Shown here in pieces: positions 36,170 through 45,308 of a stretch of DNA of 64,000 nucleotides (the first letter of the stretch is position 1; each line of letters opens with the position of its first letter). A program made the position numbers and the translations under genes. Source of the stretch: CAYJFQ01 sp964369955 (GTDB lineage Bacteria > Bacillota_I > Bacilli_A > Erysipelotrichales > Erysipelotrichaceae); NCBI GenBank assembly GCA_964369955.1, contig CAYJFQ010000006.1:16891-80890 (forward strand), in the 5' to 3' direction. The notes below the pieces were generated by a model that ran no database searches, was not told where the DNA came from, and saw nothing but the letters and a program-made list of their open reading frames with translations.

Positions 36170-37125
36170 TGGATATTATTATTGAAATGTTTCCGATAGC
36201 TTTAGTCTTAGCTACTCCTTTAATTATTGCAGCGCTAGGCGGATTCTTCTCAGAAAGGTCTGGAGTTGTAAATATCGCTTTAGAAGGCACGATGTTAGTT
36301 GGAGCATATGTGGCAGCTGGTACATTATATGGATTAAGTAATGCTAATGTTCCAGGGGCTCTTTATATTTCGGTTATTGCAGCTATTGTTTGTGGTATTT
36401 TGTTCAGTGCATTGTTAGCTTTTGCAGCTATTCATATGAAAGCTGATCAAACGATTGCTGGCACTGCTTTAAATATCTTATCTGGTGGTTTAGCTATTTA
36501 TATTTGTGAAATTATTTATGGCAGTAAAAGTACACCGGCTTTCTCGTTTGACGCAACTTTCTCAAGAGTATCAATTCCGATTTTAAAGGATATACCAATT
36601 ATCGGACCAATGCTATTTACTGATAACTATCCAACAATTTATATTGCGGTAGTTCTAGTCTTTGTGACATGGTTTGTTGCTTATAAAACACCATTTGGAT
36701 TGAAGTTAAGATCTTGTGGTGAATATCCACAAGCAAGTGCCTCAATGGGTATAAATGTTGTTAAGATGAGATGGATTGGCGTTTTAACCTCAGGTGCATT
36801 TGCAGGACTTGCAGGCGCGAGTATTGTATTGACTACTGCAACTTATGCATATGCTGGTTCTATTCATGGTCTAGGGTTCATTTCTATTGCCACTCTAATC
36901 TTTGGTGGATATAAGCCTTGGGGTGTATTATTTGCAGGCTTATTCTTTGGATTTACTCAAACTCTTGGATTGTATTCAAGTAGTATTGAGATGTTCGCGA
37001 CATGGCCTTCTGAATTCTTCACTATGTTTCCATATATTGCGACAGTAATTGCCTTAATATTATTTAGTGGTAGAGCTGTTGCGCCAAAAGCATCTGGTCA
37101 AATTTATGATGCAGGCAAACGTTAA
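36169..37125 (+). CDS. Nucleoside ABC transporter permease 2 (NupQ/YufQ-like)
   Basis: A 318-residue membrane protein of about eight helices, the partner of the preceding permease. It carries the conserved FSERSGVVNIALEGTMLVGAY, MKADQTIAGTALN, RSCGEYPQASASMGINV and LIFGGYKPWGVLFAGL. AGGAGGTG lies ahead of the ATG. It closes the transporter operon before a terminator. Confidence 0.92.
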   Translation: MDIIIEMFPIALVLATPLIIAALGGFFSERSGVVNIALEGTMLVGAYVAAGTLYGLSNANVPGALYISVIAAIVCGILFSALLAFAAIHMKADQTIAGTALNILSGGLAIYICEIIYGSKSTPAFSFDATFSRVSIPILKDIPIIGPMLFTDNYPTIYIAVVLVFVTWFVAYKTPFGLKLRSCGEYPQASASMGINVVKMRWIGVLTSGAFAGLAGASIVLTTATYAYAGSIHGLGFISIATLIFGGYKPWGVLFAGLFFGFTQTLGLYSSSIEMFATWPSEFFTMFPYIATVIALILFSGRAVAPKASGQIYDAGKR

Positions 37126-37132
37126 TATTCAA

Positions 37133-37159
37133 AAAACCACTATCATTGATAGTGGTTTT
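37133..37159 (+). terminator. Terminator of the nucleoside transporter operon
   Basis: A 12-bp perfect stem (37133-37144 with 37148-37159), loop ATT, ends in TTTT. Confidence 0.85.
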
Positions 37160-37179
37160 CTTAGTTCTAATAGCTTAAT

Positions 37180-37208
37180 TTTACATCTGTTTAATTATAT
37201 TTTATAAT
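37180..37208 (+). promoter_or_regulatory. Promoter of the divIC gene
   Basis: TTTACA (37180-37185) and TATAAT (37203-37208) have 17-base spacing, ahead of the ATG at 37230 with its AGGAGG site. Confidence 0.7.
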
Positions 37209-37229
37209 ATTAAGACACTAGGAGGAATT

Positions 37230-37535
37230 ATGGCTAGAAAAAGAAAGAGATTAAATCGCAGATTATTTACTTATATCTTTTCTGGAGTAGGAATAACTTT
37301 ATCACTATACTTCATTATACAAGCAGTAAATGATATCTTGGTAAGTGCAGATCTTAGCGACAAGGTTAAAGTAACTGAAGAAGAGCTGGCTCGTCTACAA
37401 AGTCAAAACGAATCTTTAATAAATCAACGTGCAAAACTTGAAGATCCAGAATATATTAAAAACTACGCAAGAGCAGTCCACCTATTAACTAAAGATGGTG
37501 AACAAATCTTCCACATTACAAGTAACGACGAATAA
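37230..37535 (+). CDS. divIC: Septum formation initiator, DivIC/FtsB family
   Basis: A bitopic cell-division protein of 101 residues: a basic cytoplasmic tail (MARKRKRLNRR), one membrane helix (about 12-35), and an extracellular coiled coil rich in Leu/Gln/Glu (about 45-70). It ends in the family's C-terminal segment LEDPEYIKNYARAVHLLTKDGE. It bridges FtsL/DivIB and the late divisome. In many Gram-positives divIC lies beside S1 or tilS genes; here it stands alone. Confidence 0.85.
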   Translation: MARKRKRLNRRLFTYIFSGVGITLSLYFIIQAVNDILVSADLSDKVKVTEEELARLQSQNESLINQRAKLEDPEYIKNYARAVHLLTKDGEQIFHITSNDE

Positions 37536-37566
37536 ATAAAGCTCTATCCATGATAGAGCTTTATTC
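37536..37566. terminator. Bidirectional terminator
   Basis: A 14-bp stem (37536-37549 with 37553-37566), loop CAT. The minus-strand stop codon of the ABC permease lies inside the right arm. Confidence 0.85.
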
Positions 37567-39450
37567 TTTTAGTAGGTAAGCTTCAACACTATTATCTTGA
37601 TATGTAATGTAGATAACTTTTGTCGGAACTTCAGAAAGAGTTGTATAAGTTAAAGTATTTACAACTTCTTTCCATTTATCAGTTGGAATTAATTGATTAT
37701 CTGTTGACTGGGAGTAAGTACGTTTTAATGAATCGCAGTTTTTAAATAGCTGACTGACCTCTAGTCCGACAGTCATTTCTTTAATGTTCGCAAAATCGCT
37801 AGTCAAACCAGTCAAACCAATTGATTTTATTGTATTTGTGAATTGTTGGTAGACAGGAACATTGATTCTTTCGCCATTACCATTGGCAAGTTGAATAAAA
37901 TAAAGAGGCATTGAATTTGTTTGATAGATATCTTGGTAGTCTAAAGCTAGGACATCAATAACAAGATTACTTATTACTTCTTGAGAATGTTCATAAGAAT
38001 AATTAATATGATGTCTAGTAGTTTTTAAGTTATCTTGAACACTATAAATTAACCAAGCTGCTTGATTTTCGAGTATAGGTTGATAGATAGGGTTATAAAT
38101 CTTACTAGCAAGAATTTCTTGGTAAAATGAGTAAGGGATCAAAGATTGGTCAAAAGTATATTTTCTCTTATGATTCATAATTTGATTATCATAAATGAAG
38201 TTTAAGTGAATAGGAATATCCACCTTGCTTTTTTTCTGATCAATAATCGCTTTATGTAAATCATTGATTGCGAGAATTGCTGAGGAATCAACAATTTCTA
38301 TAGCGCTAGATAAACTATGAGGATTATTAATTGCAGAATAATTGTTAAAGACATTGTCAAAGAAATTAGAATTAACTTCGATAGTGGTATATTCATTAGC
38401 GACTGGTAAATAATATGCATAACCATAACCACCGGTCATCTGTAAAGAAATAACTACTACAAGACAAGCTGATATATAAGCCACAAAGTTCCCAACAGTT
38501 TTTTTAAGGTAATTAAATCCACGCTTACTTAAAGCATCAATCGTCAGGTAAGTAACTAATGAAAAACCAATCGCAAAGATATACTTGCCTAATACTCCAA
38601 AATTATTAGAAAGCGCAATAACTAAACACCCCATAAAAACTGTAAAAGTCGCAACATATTTTATTAATGGATAAATCATTTTAGAAACAGAAGCCTCAGA
38701 ACTTTGTTCAGCCCTTTTTGTGTAGAAGAGAATCGAAGCAAAAATTGGTATTAAAATCATTAAAATTAGATAAAACAAATAAACATAAAAACTAACATTA
38801 GTTGTCCAAATCGCAAAAATTCCATAAATCGGAGATAACATCACTAACAAGTCTTGATAGTAGTAATTAGGAAAGCCATAAATTGAATTCTCTAAGAATA
38901 TAACAATTGAGTAATAAATAACCACAGGAATATTAATTAGAATTAAACTAGCTGTATAGCTATCGGTTAAGTTATTACATTTTTGAATCACAAAAGTCAC
39001 AATATTATAAATAGCAAGAAAAACTAAAACAATGCTTAGGTAAATCAATAAATACTCAACAAAGAAAGAGGAGCCTTTAATTATTAACGAGAATATCCCT
39101 AATAAAGTTGAAATAGTTATTGGAACTAAGATAAAAATTAATCCCAACACATATTGTTGTAAAAAAATGGTTTGTCTTTTAACAGGTAGTGAATAATAGA
39201 AATCAGCCGACTTCTTATGATTTGTAAAATCAAATAATATAATTGGGAAAACAAAACCAGAAACCAATAAGATAACAGAAATGAAAATAAAGAAGGGATA
39301 ACTAGATTCGATAGTTAGAAACTCTGAGTTAATCGCTAAAACAATAAGAGGGAAAGTAGAAATACCTAAAGCAAATAAAAATATTAGAGTACTAATATGC
39401 TTAGAGAGTTGGAACTTTAAATAATTTGAAAGAGTTTTATTTTTTTTCAT
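37561..39450 (-). CDS. ABC transporter permease, ABC-2-like
   Basis: A 629-residue membrane protein. The N-terminal half and the middle contain about ten helices in the pattern of bacitracin/YtrC-like or ABC-2 permeases (YSLPVKRQTIFLQQYVLG is typical). The C-terminal 270 residues (about 360-629) are a soluble, mostly extracytoplasmic domain starting after YGYAYYLPVANEYTTIE. ATG 39450 is used because GAGG precedes it and it overlaps the ATPase stop by 14 bases. Function unknown; export of a peptide, lipid or drug is plausible. No GntR-type regulator is adjacent, unlike the ytr operon. Confidence 0.75.
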   Translation of the reverse strand: MKKNKTLSNYLKFQLSKHISTLIFLFALGISTFPLIVLAINSEFLTIESSYPFFIFISVILLVSGFVFPIILFDFTNHKKSADFYYSLPVKRQTIFLQQYVLGLIFILVPITISTLLGIFSLIIKGSSFFVEYLLIYLSIVLVFLAIYNIVTFVIQKCNNLTDSYTASLILINIPVVIYYSIVIFLENSIYGFPNYYYQDLLVMLSPIYGIFAIWTTNVSFYVYLFYLILMILIPIFASILFYTKRAEQSSEASVSKMIYPLIKYVATFTVFMGCLVIALSNNFGVLGKYIFAIGFSLVTYLTIDALSKRGFNYLKKTVGNFVAYISACLVVVISLQMTGGYGYAYYLPVANEYTTIEVNSNFFDNVFNNYSAINNPHSLSSAIEIVDSSAILAINDLHKAIIDQKKSKVDIPIHLNFIYDNQIMNHKRKYTFDQSLIPYSFYQEILASKIYNPIYQPILENQAAWLIYSVQDNLKTTRHHINYSYEHSQEVISNLVIDVLALDYQDIYQTNSMPLYFIQLANGNGERINVPVYQQFTNTIKSIGLTGLTSDFANIKEMTVGLEVSQLFKNCDSLKRTYSQSTDNQLIPTDKWKEVVNTLTYTTLSEVPTKVIYITYQDNSVEAYLLKE

Positions 39451-40321
39451 TGTGATCCTCACTTTCTTGATAGATATATTTTTCCTCAAGGTTTAATTCT
39501 TGTTGATTAAGAATCAATGGATTTAATTTTTTCAGTTGATTTTGGATTGTCGATAGTTTGCCACCTACCAATATTTTAATTATTTGCCCTTCTGTTTTAT
39601 AACTTAAAATATTTAATTCTTTAAAATCAGCTTCAGAAACTTCAAAGTCGAATGCTAATTGAAACTTATGGGTGTTTTTAAATTTATGGTTAATTAAATC
39701 TAACGAGATATTGCCATCATTGATTAAGACAACTTTGTCACATAGATCTTGAAGCTCATTGAGATTATTTGAACAAACGATAATCGTTTGAGTATTGTTT
39801 TTAGCATTATCTTTCAGCATCTTTTTTAAATTTAATGAGATGCTAGGATCTAGTCCCTGAAAAGTTTCATCCAGTAAAAGATATTTTGTCTTAATTGAAA
39901 GAGCTAAAATCAATGATGCTAATCTTTTCTTTCCTTGTGAAAATTTTCTTAATTCACTATTTTCTTTAATTGGAAAGATGTCTAAAAGACGATGATAGGT
40001 TTTATCGTCAAAGTTTGAGTAATAGATTTTATAAAATCTTCGCATTTCTGCTAGGGTACTTAATGGTAGAAAATAAGCTTGTTCACTTACTAAGACAATT
40101 TCATTTTTTAAACTATTGTTTTCATAGATTGGTATGCCCCCAACTTTTAGATATCCGCTATCTGAATGGTAGATACCGCTAATCAATCTTAAAAGAGTTG
40201 ATTTACCAGAACCATCTGACCCTAAGATTCCAAGTATTTCTCCATCGTTGACATTTAAGGTCAAATCGGAAATGATTTTCTTTCCGTGAAATGACTTATT
40301 TACTTTTATTAGTTCGATCAT
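39437..40321 (-). CDS. ABC transporter ATP-binding protein, YtrB-like
   Basis: A 294-residue single ATPase domain: Walker A GSDGSGKST, Q-loop VSEQAYF, a degenerate signature (KFSQGKKR instead of LSGGQ), and Walker B YLLLDETFQGLD. Residues about 215-294 form an extra C-terminal domain. The altered signature is characteristic of YtrB-type ATPases. It pairs with the permease encoded by the overlapping downstream gene. Confidence 0.85.
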   Translation of the reverse strand: MIELIKVNKSFHGKKIISDLTLNVNDGEILGILGSDGSGKSTLLRLISGIYHSDSGYLKVGGIPIYENNSLKNEIVLVSEQAYFLPLSTLAEMRRFYKIYYSNFDDKTYHRLLDIFPIKENSELRKFSQGKKRLASLILALSIKTKYLLLDETFQGLDPSISLNLKKMLKDNAKNNTQTIIVCSNNLNELQDLCDKVVLINDGNISLDLINHKFKNTHKFQLAFDFEVSEADFKELNILSYKTEGQIIKILVGGKLSTIQNQLKKLNPLILNQQELNLEEKYIYQESEDHNEKK

Positions 40322-40401
40322 TTATATATCCTCATGTATTTATATTATAGGAAATTTGTGGGTAATATGCTATATTATCATATGTAAAGAGGTAGATAAT
40401 A

Positions 40402-41970
40402 ATGAAAAAAAGACCAGTAGTATTAGTTGTTATGGATGGGATTGGTATTTCTGCAAATAAATTAGGAAATGCAGTTGAGAATGCTTACACTCCAACTTTA
40501 GACTATTTATTAGCTAATTGTCCAAATCTTCCAATCAAGGCACACGGTGTAGCTGTTGGATTACCTAGTGATGATGATATGGGTAACTCAGAAGTAGGGC
40601 ATAACGCATTAGGTTGTGGACAGATTTATTCACAAGGTGCAAAACTTGTAGGAGAATCTATTTCGACTAAAGAGATTTATAATAGTGACACTTGGAAGGC
40701 TTTAATTAAAAATGCTAAAAACTCAACTCTTCATTTTATGGGGCTATTATCAGATGGAAATGTCCATTCACACATTAGCCATTTACTTGCGATGTTAGAC
40801 CAAGCAAAGGCAGAAGAAATCAAAAAAGTAAGAGTTCATATTATGTTAGATGGTAGAGATGTGCCTGAAACTTCAGGACTAATCTATGTAGATATGTTAG
40901 AAAGTAAAATCAAAGAATTAAATGATGATAACTTTGATTGTAAAATTGCTAGTGGTGGTGGACGCATGAAAATCACTATGGATCGTTATGAAGCAAACTG
41001 GAACATGGTTGAAGAGGGATGGAAACACCATGTATTAGGAGAAGGCAGACAATTTGAGAATGCCACTAAGGCAATTAAGACTTACCGTGAAGAATTGAAA
41101 ATTGATGATCAAAATCTTCCTGGTTTTGTGATTGTAGAGAATGGTGAACCAGTTGGTAAAATTGTTGACGGTGACAGTGTTATTCTATTTAACTTTAGAG
41201 GTGACCGCGCTTTAGAAATTTCAAAAGCATTCGATGATGAAAATTTTGATAAGTTTAATCGTGGCCCCAAATTAGATGTAATGTATGCGGGAATGTTAGA
41301 ATATGACGGAGACTTAAAAATACCTAGTCGTTACTTAGTAAGTCCACCAAGTATAAAAAACACTTTAACAGAATATTTAGTTAGTCATAATATTAATGAA
41401 TATGCAATCAGTGAAACTCAAAAATTTGGACATGTAACTTATTTCTGGAATGGCAACAAATCTGAGAAAATTTCAAACGAATTAGAAACATGGGTAGAAA
41501 TCACTTCTGACTTATGCCCATTCAACCAAAGACCTTGGATGAAAGTTGGAGAAATTACCGACACTCTAGTTGAGGCAATTGAGTCTGAAAAATATGACTT
41601 CTTAAGAACTAATTATCCTAACGGAGATATGGTTGGTCATACAGGCGATTACCAAGCGACGATTATTGGAGTTGAAGCAGTTGATTTAGCACTTAAACGT
41701 GTTATGCAAGCTGTAGACAAAGTTAATGGCATCTTAGTATTGACTGCAGATCACGGGAATGCTGATGAGATGTATGAAAAAAGCAAAGATCCTAACGCAA
41801 AGCCAAAACCAAAGACAGCTCATACATTAAATCCAGTACCATTTATTGTTTATGGTAAAGATGTAGAACTAAATAATGGAGATTTTGGATTGGCAAATGT
41901 TGCCTCTAGTGTTGTTAGGTTGCTTGAGCTTCCGGAAAATTCTAATTGGTTACCAAGTATCATTAAATAA
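40402..41970 (+). CDS. gpmI: Phosphoglycerate mutase, cofactor-independent
   Basis: Interconverts 3- and 2-phosphoglycerate in glycolysis using two Mn2+. The 522-residue protein belongs to the alkaline phosphatase superfamily. Seen are LVVMDGIGIS (metal Asp), the phospho-Ser in DDMGNSEVGHNALG, HIMLDGRDVPETSG, GGGRMKITMDRYEANW, NFRGDRALEI, and the C-terminal metal sites NGDMVGHTGD and LTADHGNADEM. AAAGAGG precedes the ATG. Mn dependence links it loosely to the Mn riboswitch region. Confidence 0.96.
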   Translation: MKKRPVVLVVMDGIGISANKLGNAVENAYTPTLDYLLANCPNLPIKAHGVAVGLPSDDDMGNSEVGHNALGCGQIYSQGAKLVGESISTKEIYNSDTWKALIKNAKNSTLHFMGLLSDGNVHSHISHLLAMLDQAKAEEIKKVRVHIMLDGRDVPETSGLIYVDMLESKIKELNDDNFDCKIASGGGRMKITMDRYEANWNMVEEGWKHHVLGEGRQFENATKAIKTYREELKIDDQNLPGFVIVENGEPVGKIVDGDSVILFNFRGDRALEISKAFDDENFDKFNRGPKLDVMYAGMLEYDGDLKIPSRYLVSPPSIKNTLTEYLVSHNINEYAISETQKFGHVTYFWNGNKSEKISNELETWVEITSDLCPFNQRPWMKVGEITDTLVEAIESEKYDFLRTNYPNGDMVGHTGDYQATIIGVEAVDLALKRVMQAVDKVNGILVLTADHGNADEMYEKSKDPNAKPKPKTAHTLNPVPFIVYGKDVELNNGDFGLANVASSVVRLLELPENSNWLPSIIK

Positions 41971-41975
41971 ACTAT

Positions 41976-42005
41976 AATGAGACAATTTCCTTGTCTCATT
42001 TTTTT
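41976..42005 (+). terminator. Terminator after gpmI
   Basis: A 10-bp stem (41976-41985 with 41991-42000) and a T run to 42005. Confidence 0.85.
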
Positions 42006-42009
42006 ATGC

Positions 42010-42015
42010 TATAAT
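42010..42015 (+). promoter_or_regulatory. -10 element abutting the tmk start codon
   Basis: A perfect TATAAT ends seven bases before the tmk ATG, so RNA would begin at about the A of the start codon. The only purine run, GAGGG, touches the ATG and could not act as a normal ribosome site. The -35 region lies in the gpmI terminator and is weak. Confidence 0.5.
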
Positions 42016-42022
42016 TTGAGGG

Positions 42023-42649
42023 ATGAAAAAAGGTAAATTTATAGTATTTGAAGGACCGGATGGCAGTGGTAAATCTACTGTTAGTCAGGCGGTATATGAA
42101 TATTTAGTTAAAGAAAATGATAGTTTTATTTTAACTAGAGAACCAGGAGGAATAAGAATCTCTGAAGATATTAGGGATATTATTTTATCTCCAACTAATG
42201 TTGAGATGGATCCAAGAACTGAGGCTCTACTTTATGCAGCTAGTCGTAGACAACACTTAGTAGAAAAAGTTCTGCCAGCCATCAATAATCAAAAGCATGT
42301 TATTTGTGACCGTTTTGTTGATAGTTCACTTGCTTATCAAAGTTATGGTCGCCAATTAAGTTTAGATGATATTATTCAAATTAATGATTTTGCGATTCAA
42401 GGATACTATCCAGATTTAACAATCTTTTTAAATATTAGTGCTGAATCAGGACTGAAACGACTTGAGAATCGCAAGACTTTGGATCGTTTAGATAGTGAAG
42501 GACTAGACTTTCACAATCGTGTATTCAATGGTTATCAAGAAATCTTGAGCAACACTAGCCGTCAATATATTATTGTCGATGCTAGTAAACCTCTAGATGA
42601 AGTTGTTAGAGAGTCAATTAAAATTATTAGAGAATATTTATATGGATAG
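42023..42649 (+). CDS. tmk: Thymidylate kinase
   Basis: Phosphorylates dTMP to dTDP. The 208-residue protein shows P-loop FEGPDGSGKST (9-19), the DR(E/Y)-like TREPGG, ICDRFVDSSLAYQ and LENR lid region. The first gene of a conserved Gram-positive set (tmk-holB-ricT-rsmI). The start is fixed by the family's N-terminus (KGKFIVFEG). It appears to be made from a leaderless or near-leaderless RNA. Its 3' end overlaps holB by 8 bases. Confidence 0.95.
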   Translation: MKKGKFIVFEGPDGSGKSTVSQAVYEYLVKENDSFILTREPGGIRISEDIRDIILSPTNVEMDPRTEALLYAASRRQHLVEKVLPAINNQKHVICDRFVDSSLAYQSYGRQLSLDDIIQINDFAIQGYYPDLTIFLNISAESGLKRLENRKTLDRLDSEGLDFHNRVFNGYQEILSNTSRQYIIVDASKPLDEVVRESIKIIREYLYG

Positions 42650-43622
42650 TCAAACTTTTAAGAAGAACCAACTTATAGCCTATCAAACAATTATCAATAG
42701 CATTAAGAATAATCGTTTATCTCATGCATATCTATTTCATGGCCCTAACGGACTGGCACTAGAGACTTATGTTGAATATTTTGCAAAATGTTTGTTGTGT
42801 GAAAACAAGGAAGATGGATTAGCTTGTGGAGTTTGTAGTAATTGTCAGAGAGTAGACAATGGATTATATGCTGATATCATCACAATGTCAAAAGGCGATA
42901 AATCAATTGGCAAAGCTGATATTATTGAAATGATTAGTAGATTTAATAAAACAGCACTAGAAAAAACAGGCTTAAAATTTTATTTTATCTATCAGATAGA
43001 GCACGCGACTGTTGAGGCTTTAAATAGTTTATTAAAATTCTTAGAAGAACCAGGTAATGATAATACTTATGCGATATTAACTACTAATCAAATTGACAAG
43101 GTATTACCAACTATTGTCTCTAGATGTTTAGCGGTTCCTTTTAGGAATCATAGTTTGAGTGAAATCAATGAACTATTAGCAGACAAGATGTATGATAAGG
43201 TTAAGTTACATTTATTAAGTGGATGTTATAAAGATCCTACTTACATTAGCGAATTGATTGATGACTCTATTTTTGAAAGAGCTTATTCATTATTTAAACA
43301 AGGGTTAAGAAATATTCGACTTGATTATCAGTTAGCTTATTTAGAGATGTTTAGTCAAGGATTAATAGATAAGAAAGAAGACAAACAGTTTTTAACTATA
43401 TGGCTAGATTTAAATATTCAATTTCTTAAAGACTTAGAAGGTAGTAAAAACAATGATTTAGATTGGTACTTTGAAGAAGTAAACAATTACCAAGGTTTTT
43501 ATAAAAATAATTATCAAGCACTACAAATATTACTAGCAATTAAAGATCGAATAATTAGTTCAGCTAACATTCCAATGGTAGTTGATAGTTTATTCTACCA
43601 ATTAAAGGGGGCAATAAAATGA
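42642..43622 (+). CDS. holB: DNA polymerase III delta' subunit
   Basis: Clamp-loader subunit. 326 residues from ATG 42642. AAA+ features: SHAYLFHGPNGLALETY in place of a P-loop (no GKT/S, as in many delta' proteins), a zinc-binding Cys set (CLLCENKEDGLACGVCSNC), the sensor-1 region NSLLKFLEEP and SRC (IVSRCLAVPF). It overlaps tmk upstream and ricT downstream (4 bases). The longer open frame starting at 42597 lies within tmk and is not needed. Confidence 0.9.
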   Translation: MDSQTFKKNQLIAYQTIINSIKNNRLSHAYLFHGPNGLALETYVEYFAKCLLCENKEDGLACGVCSNCQRVDNGLYADIITMSKGDKSIGKADIIEMISRFNKTALEKTGLKFYFIYQIEHATVEALNSLLKFLEEPGNDNTYAILTTNQIDKVLPTIVSRCLAVPFRNHSLSEINELLADKMYDKVKLHLLSGCYKDPTYISELIDDSIFERAYSLFKQGLRNIRLDYQLAYLEMFSQGLIDKKEDKQFLTIWLDLNIQFLKDLEGSKNNDLDWYFEEVNNYQGFYKNNYQALQILLAIKDRIISSANIPMVVDSLFYQLKGAIK

Positions 43623-44488
43623 GTGATTATAAGTTTATAATTCAGGTTAGATTTAAAAGCACAAAGAAATCATATTCATTTGGAACAAATGTTGAAATAT
43701 GGACAGAAGGAGACTACGCCGTAGTTGAAAGTCTTCATGGTTTAGAATTAGCGCGTGTAGTGACAATGGCTAGACCTATTGGGGAAGTGGAAGTGAATGA
43801 TGATTTAAAGGGTATAGTGCGTAAAGCGAGTCCTAAAGATGTAGATACAGACCTAGAGAATATTAAACACTCTAAAGAGGCGTGGACTGTTTGTCAAAAG
43901 ATTATTAAAAAATTGAATTTAAATATGAATTTAATTGACGCAAGTTACAATTTAGATCGCTCTAAAATTTTGTTTGTTTATGTCTCAGAAGAACGTGTGG
44001 ACTTTAGAGAACTACTTAAAGAATTATCTAGTGCTTTAAGATGTCGCATTGAATTAAGACAAGTAGGACCACGTGATAAAGCTAAGATGGTAGGAGGTCT
44101 AGGTACTTGTGGTAATGAAACTTGTTGTTCAAGGTTTATGAAAGACTTTGATGTTATTTCAATCAACATGGCTAAAAACCAATTACTTGCGTTAAATATA
44201 CAAAAATTATCGGGACAGTGCGGAAAGTTAATGTGTTGTTTAAAAAATGAGGATGATATTTATTCGGAATTAAGAAAGGGACTCCCTAAACTTAATGCTC
44301 AAATTAAATATAAAGATAAGAAATTTAGAATGACAGGGCTAAACCTTTTAACCAATCAAGTAAAACTTGATAGTAGAGATGAGATCATCATGATTACAGT
44401 CGACGACTTAAGAGAAATTCTAAAAGAATATAGCGATGTCAAAGTGGTAGAAAACAATGATCAAGAGACAACAAAGCTTCCAAAATAA
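43619..44488 (+). CDS. ricT: PSP1-domain protein RicT (YaaT)
   Basis: RicT forms the Y-complex with RicA and RicF, which carries 4Fe-4S clusters and, in Bacillus, affects RNase Y-dependent mRNA maturation, competence and sporulation. The 289-residue protein has the PSP1 signature and its cluster Cys residues in GGLGTCGNETCCSRF and SGQCGKLMCCLKNE. Its position between holB and rsmI is the conserved one. Partners RicA and RicF are not in the window. Confidence 0.92.
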   Translation: MSDYKFIIQVRFKSTKKSYSFGTNVEIWTEGDYAVVESLHGLELARVVTMARPIGEVEVNDDLKGIVRKASPKDVDTDLENIKHSKEAWTVCQKIIKKLNLNMNLIDASYNLDRSKILFVYVSEERVDFRELLKELSSALRCRIELRQVGPRDKAKMVGGLGTCGNETCCSRFMKDFDVISINMAKNQLLALNIQKLSGQCGKLMCCLKNEDDIYSELRKGLPKLNAQIKYKDKKFRMTGLNLLTNQVKLDSRDEIIMITVDDLREILKEYSDVKVVENNDQETTKLPK

Positions 44489-45305
44489 GAAAGCTACTTT
44501 ATTTTTAGTAGCCACACCAATTGGAAATCTAAACGAACTAAATCCTAGAGCTATCCAAACTTTAAAAGATGTAGAAGTGATAGCGGCCGAGGATACTCGC
44601 AATACAATTAAGCTATTACGACATTTTGAGATACCAACAAAACTAATTGCACATCACCAACATAATGAAAAAGATTCAACTAATGGTCTTCTAAAATATC
44701 TAGAAGAAGATAAAGATGTTGCGATAGTCTCAGATGCTGGATATCCATTATTATGTGACCCAGGATATGTAATGGTTCAAGAAGTAATTAAAGAAGGTTA
44801 TAATGTCGTAGTTATTAGTGGAAGCAATGCTTTATTAAATGGATTAGTCGCAAGTGGCATTGTTCCTTCACCATTTTATTTCCATGGCTTTTTAAGTCAT
44901 AGTGATAAAACATGTGAAAATGAATTACTGGATATGGTTGACTACCCAATGACACTAGTTTTTTATGAATCGGTATATCGTGTTACCAGAACATTGGAAT
45001 TAATGTTAGAAGTTTTTGGAGATCGTCAAATTTGCGTCGCTAGAGAATTAACAAAACTCTATGAAGAGTATATTAGAGGAAGTATCTCAGAAGTGTTAGA
45101 ATCAATTGGTCAATGCAAAGGAGAATTTGTCCTAATCGTTGAAGGAAAAATAAACATCAAACCCGACATTGATATCAAGGATTTAATGGTCGAAGTTGAA
45201 AACTATTTAAGTCAAGGATTAACAACTAATCAAGCTATTAAGAAAGTGGCCAGTGAAAATAATGTTTCTAAAAATAAACTATACCAAATATTTCACCAAG
45301 CTTAA
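44457..45305 (+). CDS. rsmI: 16S rRNA (cytidine1402-2'-O)-methyltransferase
   Basis: Methylates the ribose of C1402 in 16S rRNA. 282 residues of the tetrapyrrole methylase fold: LFLVATPIGNLNELNPRA, AEDTRNT, VSDAGYPLLCDPG, FYFHGFLS, FYESVYR, VARELTKLYEE and GEFVLIVEG. The start overlaps ricT by 32 bases. The genes that usually stand between ricT and rsmI in Bacillus (yabA, trmN6-like) are absent. Confidence 0.95.
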   Translation: MIKRQQSFQNKKATLFLVATPIGNLNELNPRAIQTLKDVEVIAAEDTRNTIKLLRHFEIPTKLIAHHQHNEKDSTNGLLKYLEEDKDVAIVSDAGYPLLCDPGYVMVQEVIKEGYNVVVISGSNALLNGLVASGIVPSPFYFHGFLSHSDKTCENELLDMVDYPMTLVFYESVYRVTRTLELMLEVFGDRQICVARELTKLYEEYIRGSISEVLESIGQCKGEFVLIVEGKINIKPDIDIKDLMVEVENYLSQGLTTNQAIKKVASENNVSKNKLYQIFHQA

Positions 45306-45308
45306 AAT

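Noticed and set aside
37561..40321. Bacitracin-sensing BceAB-type transporter
   Set aside because: No adjacent two-component system, a degenerate ATPase signature and a different permease layout; kept as a generic YtrB-like pair.
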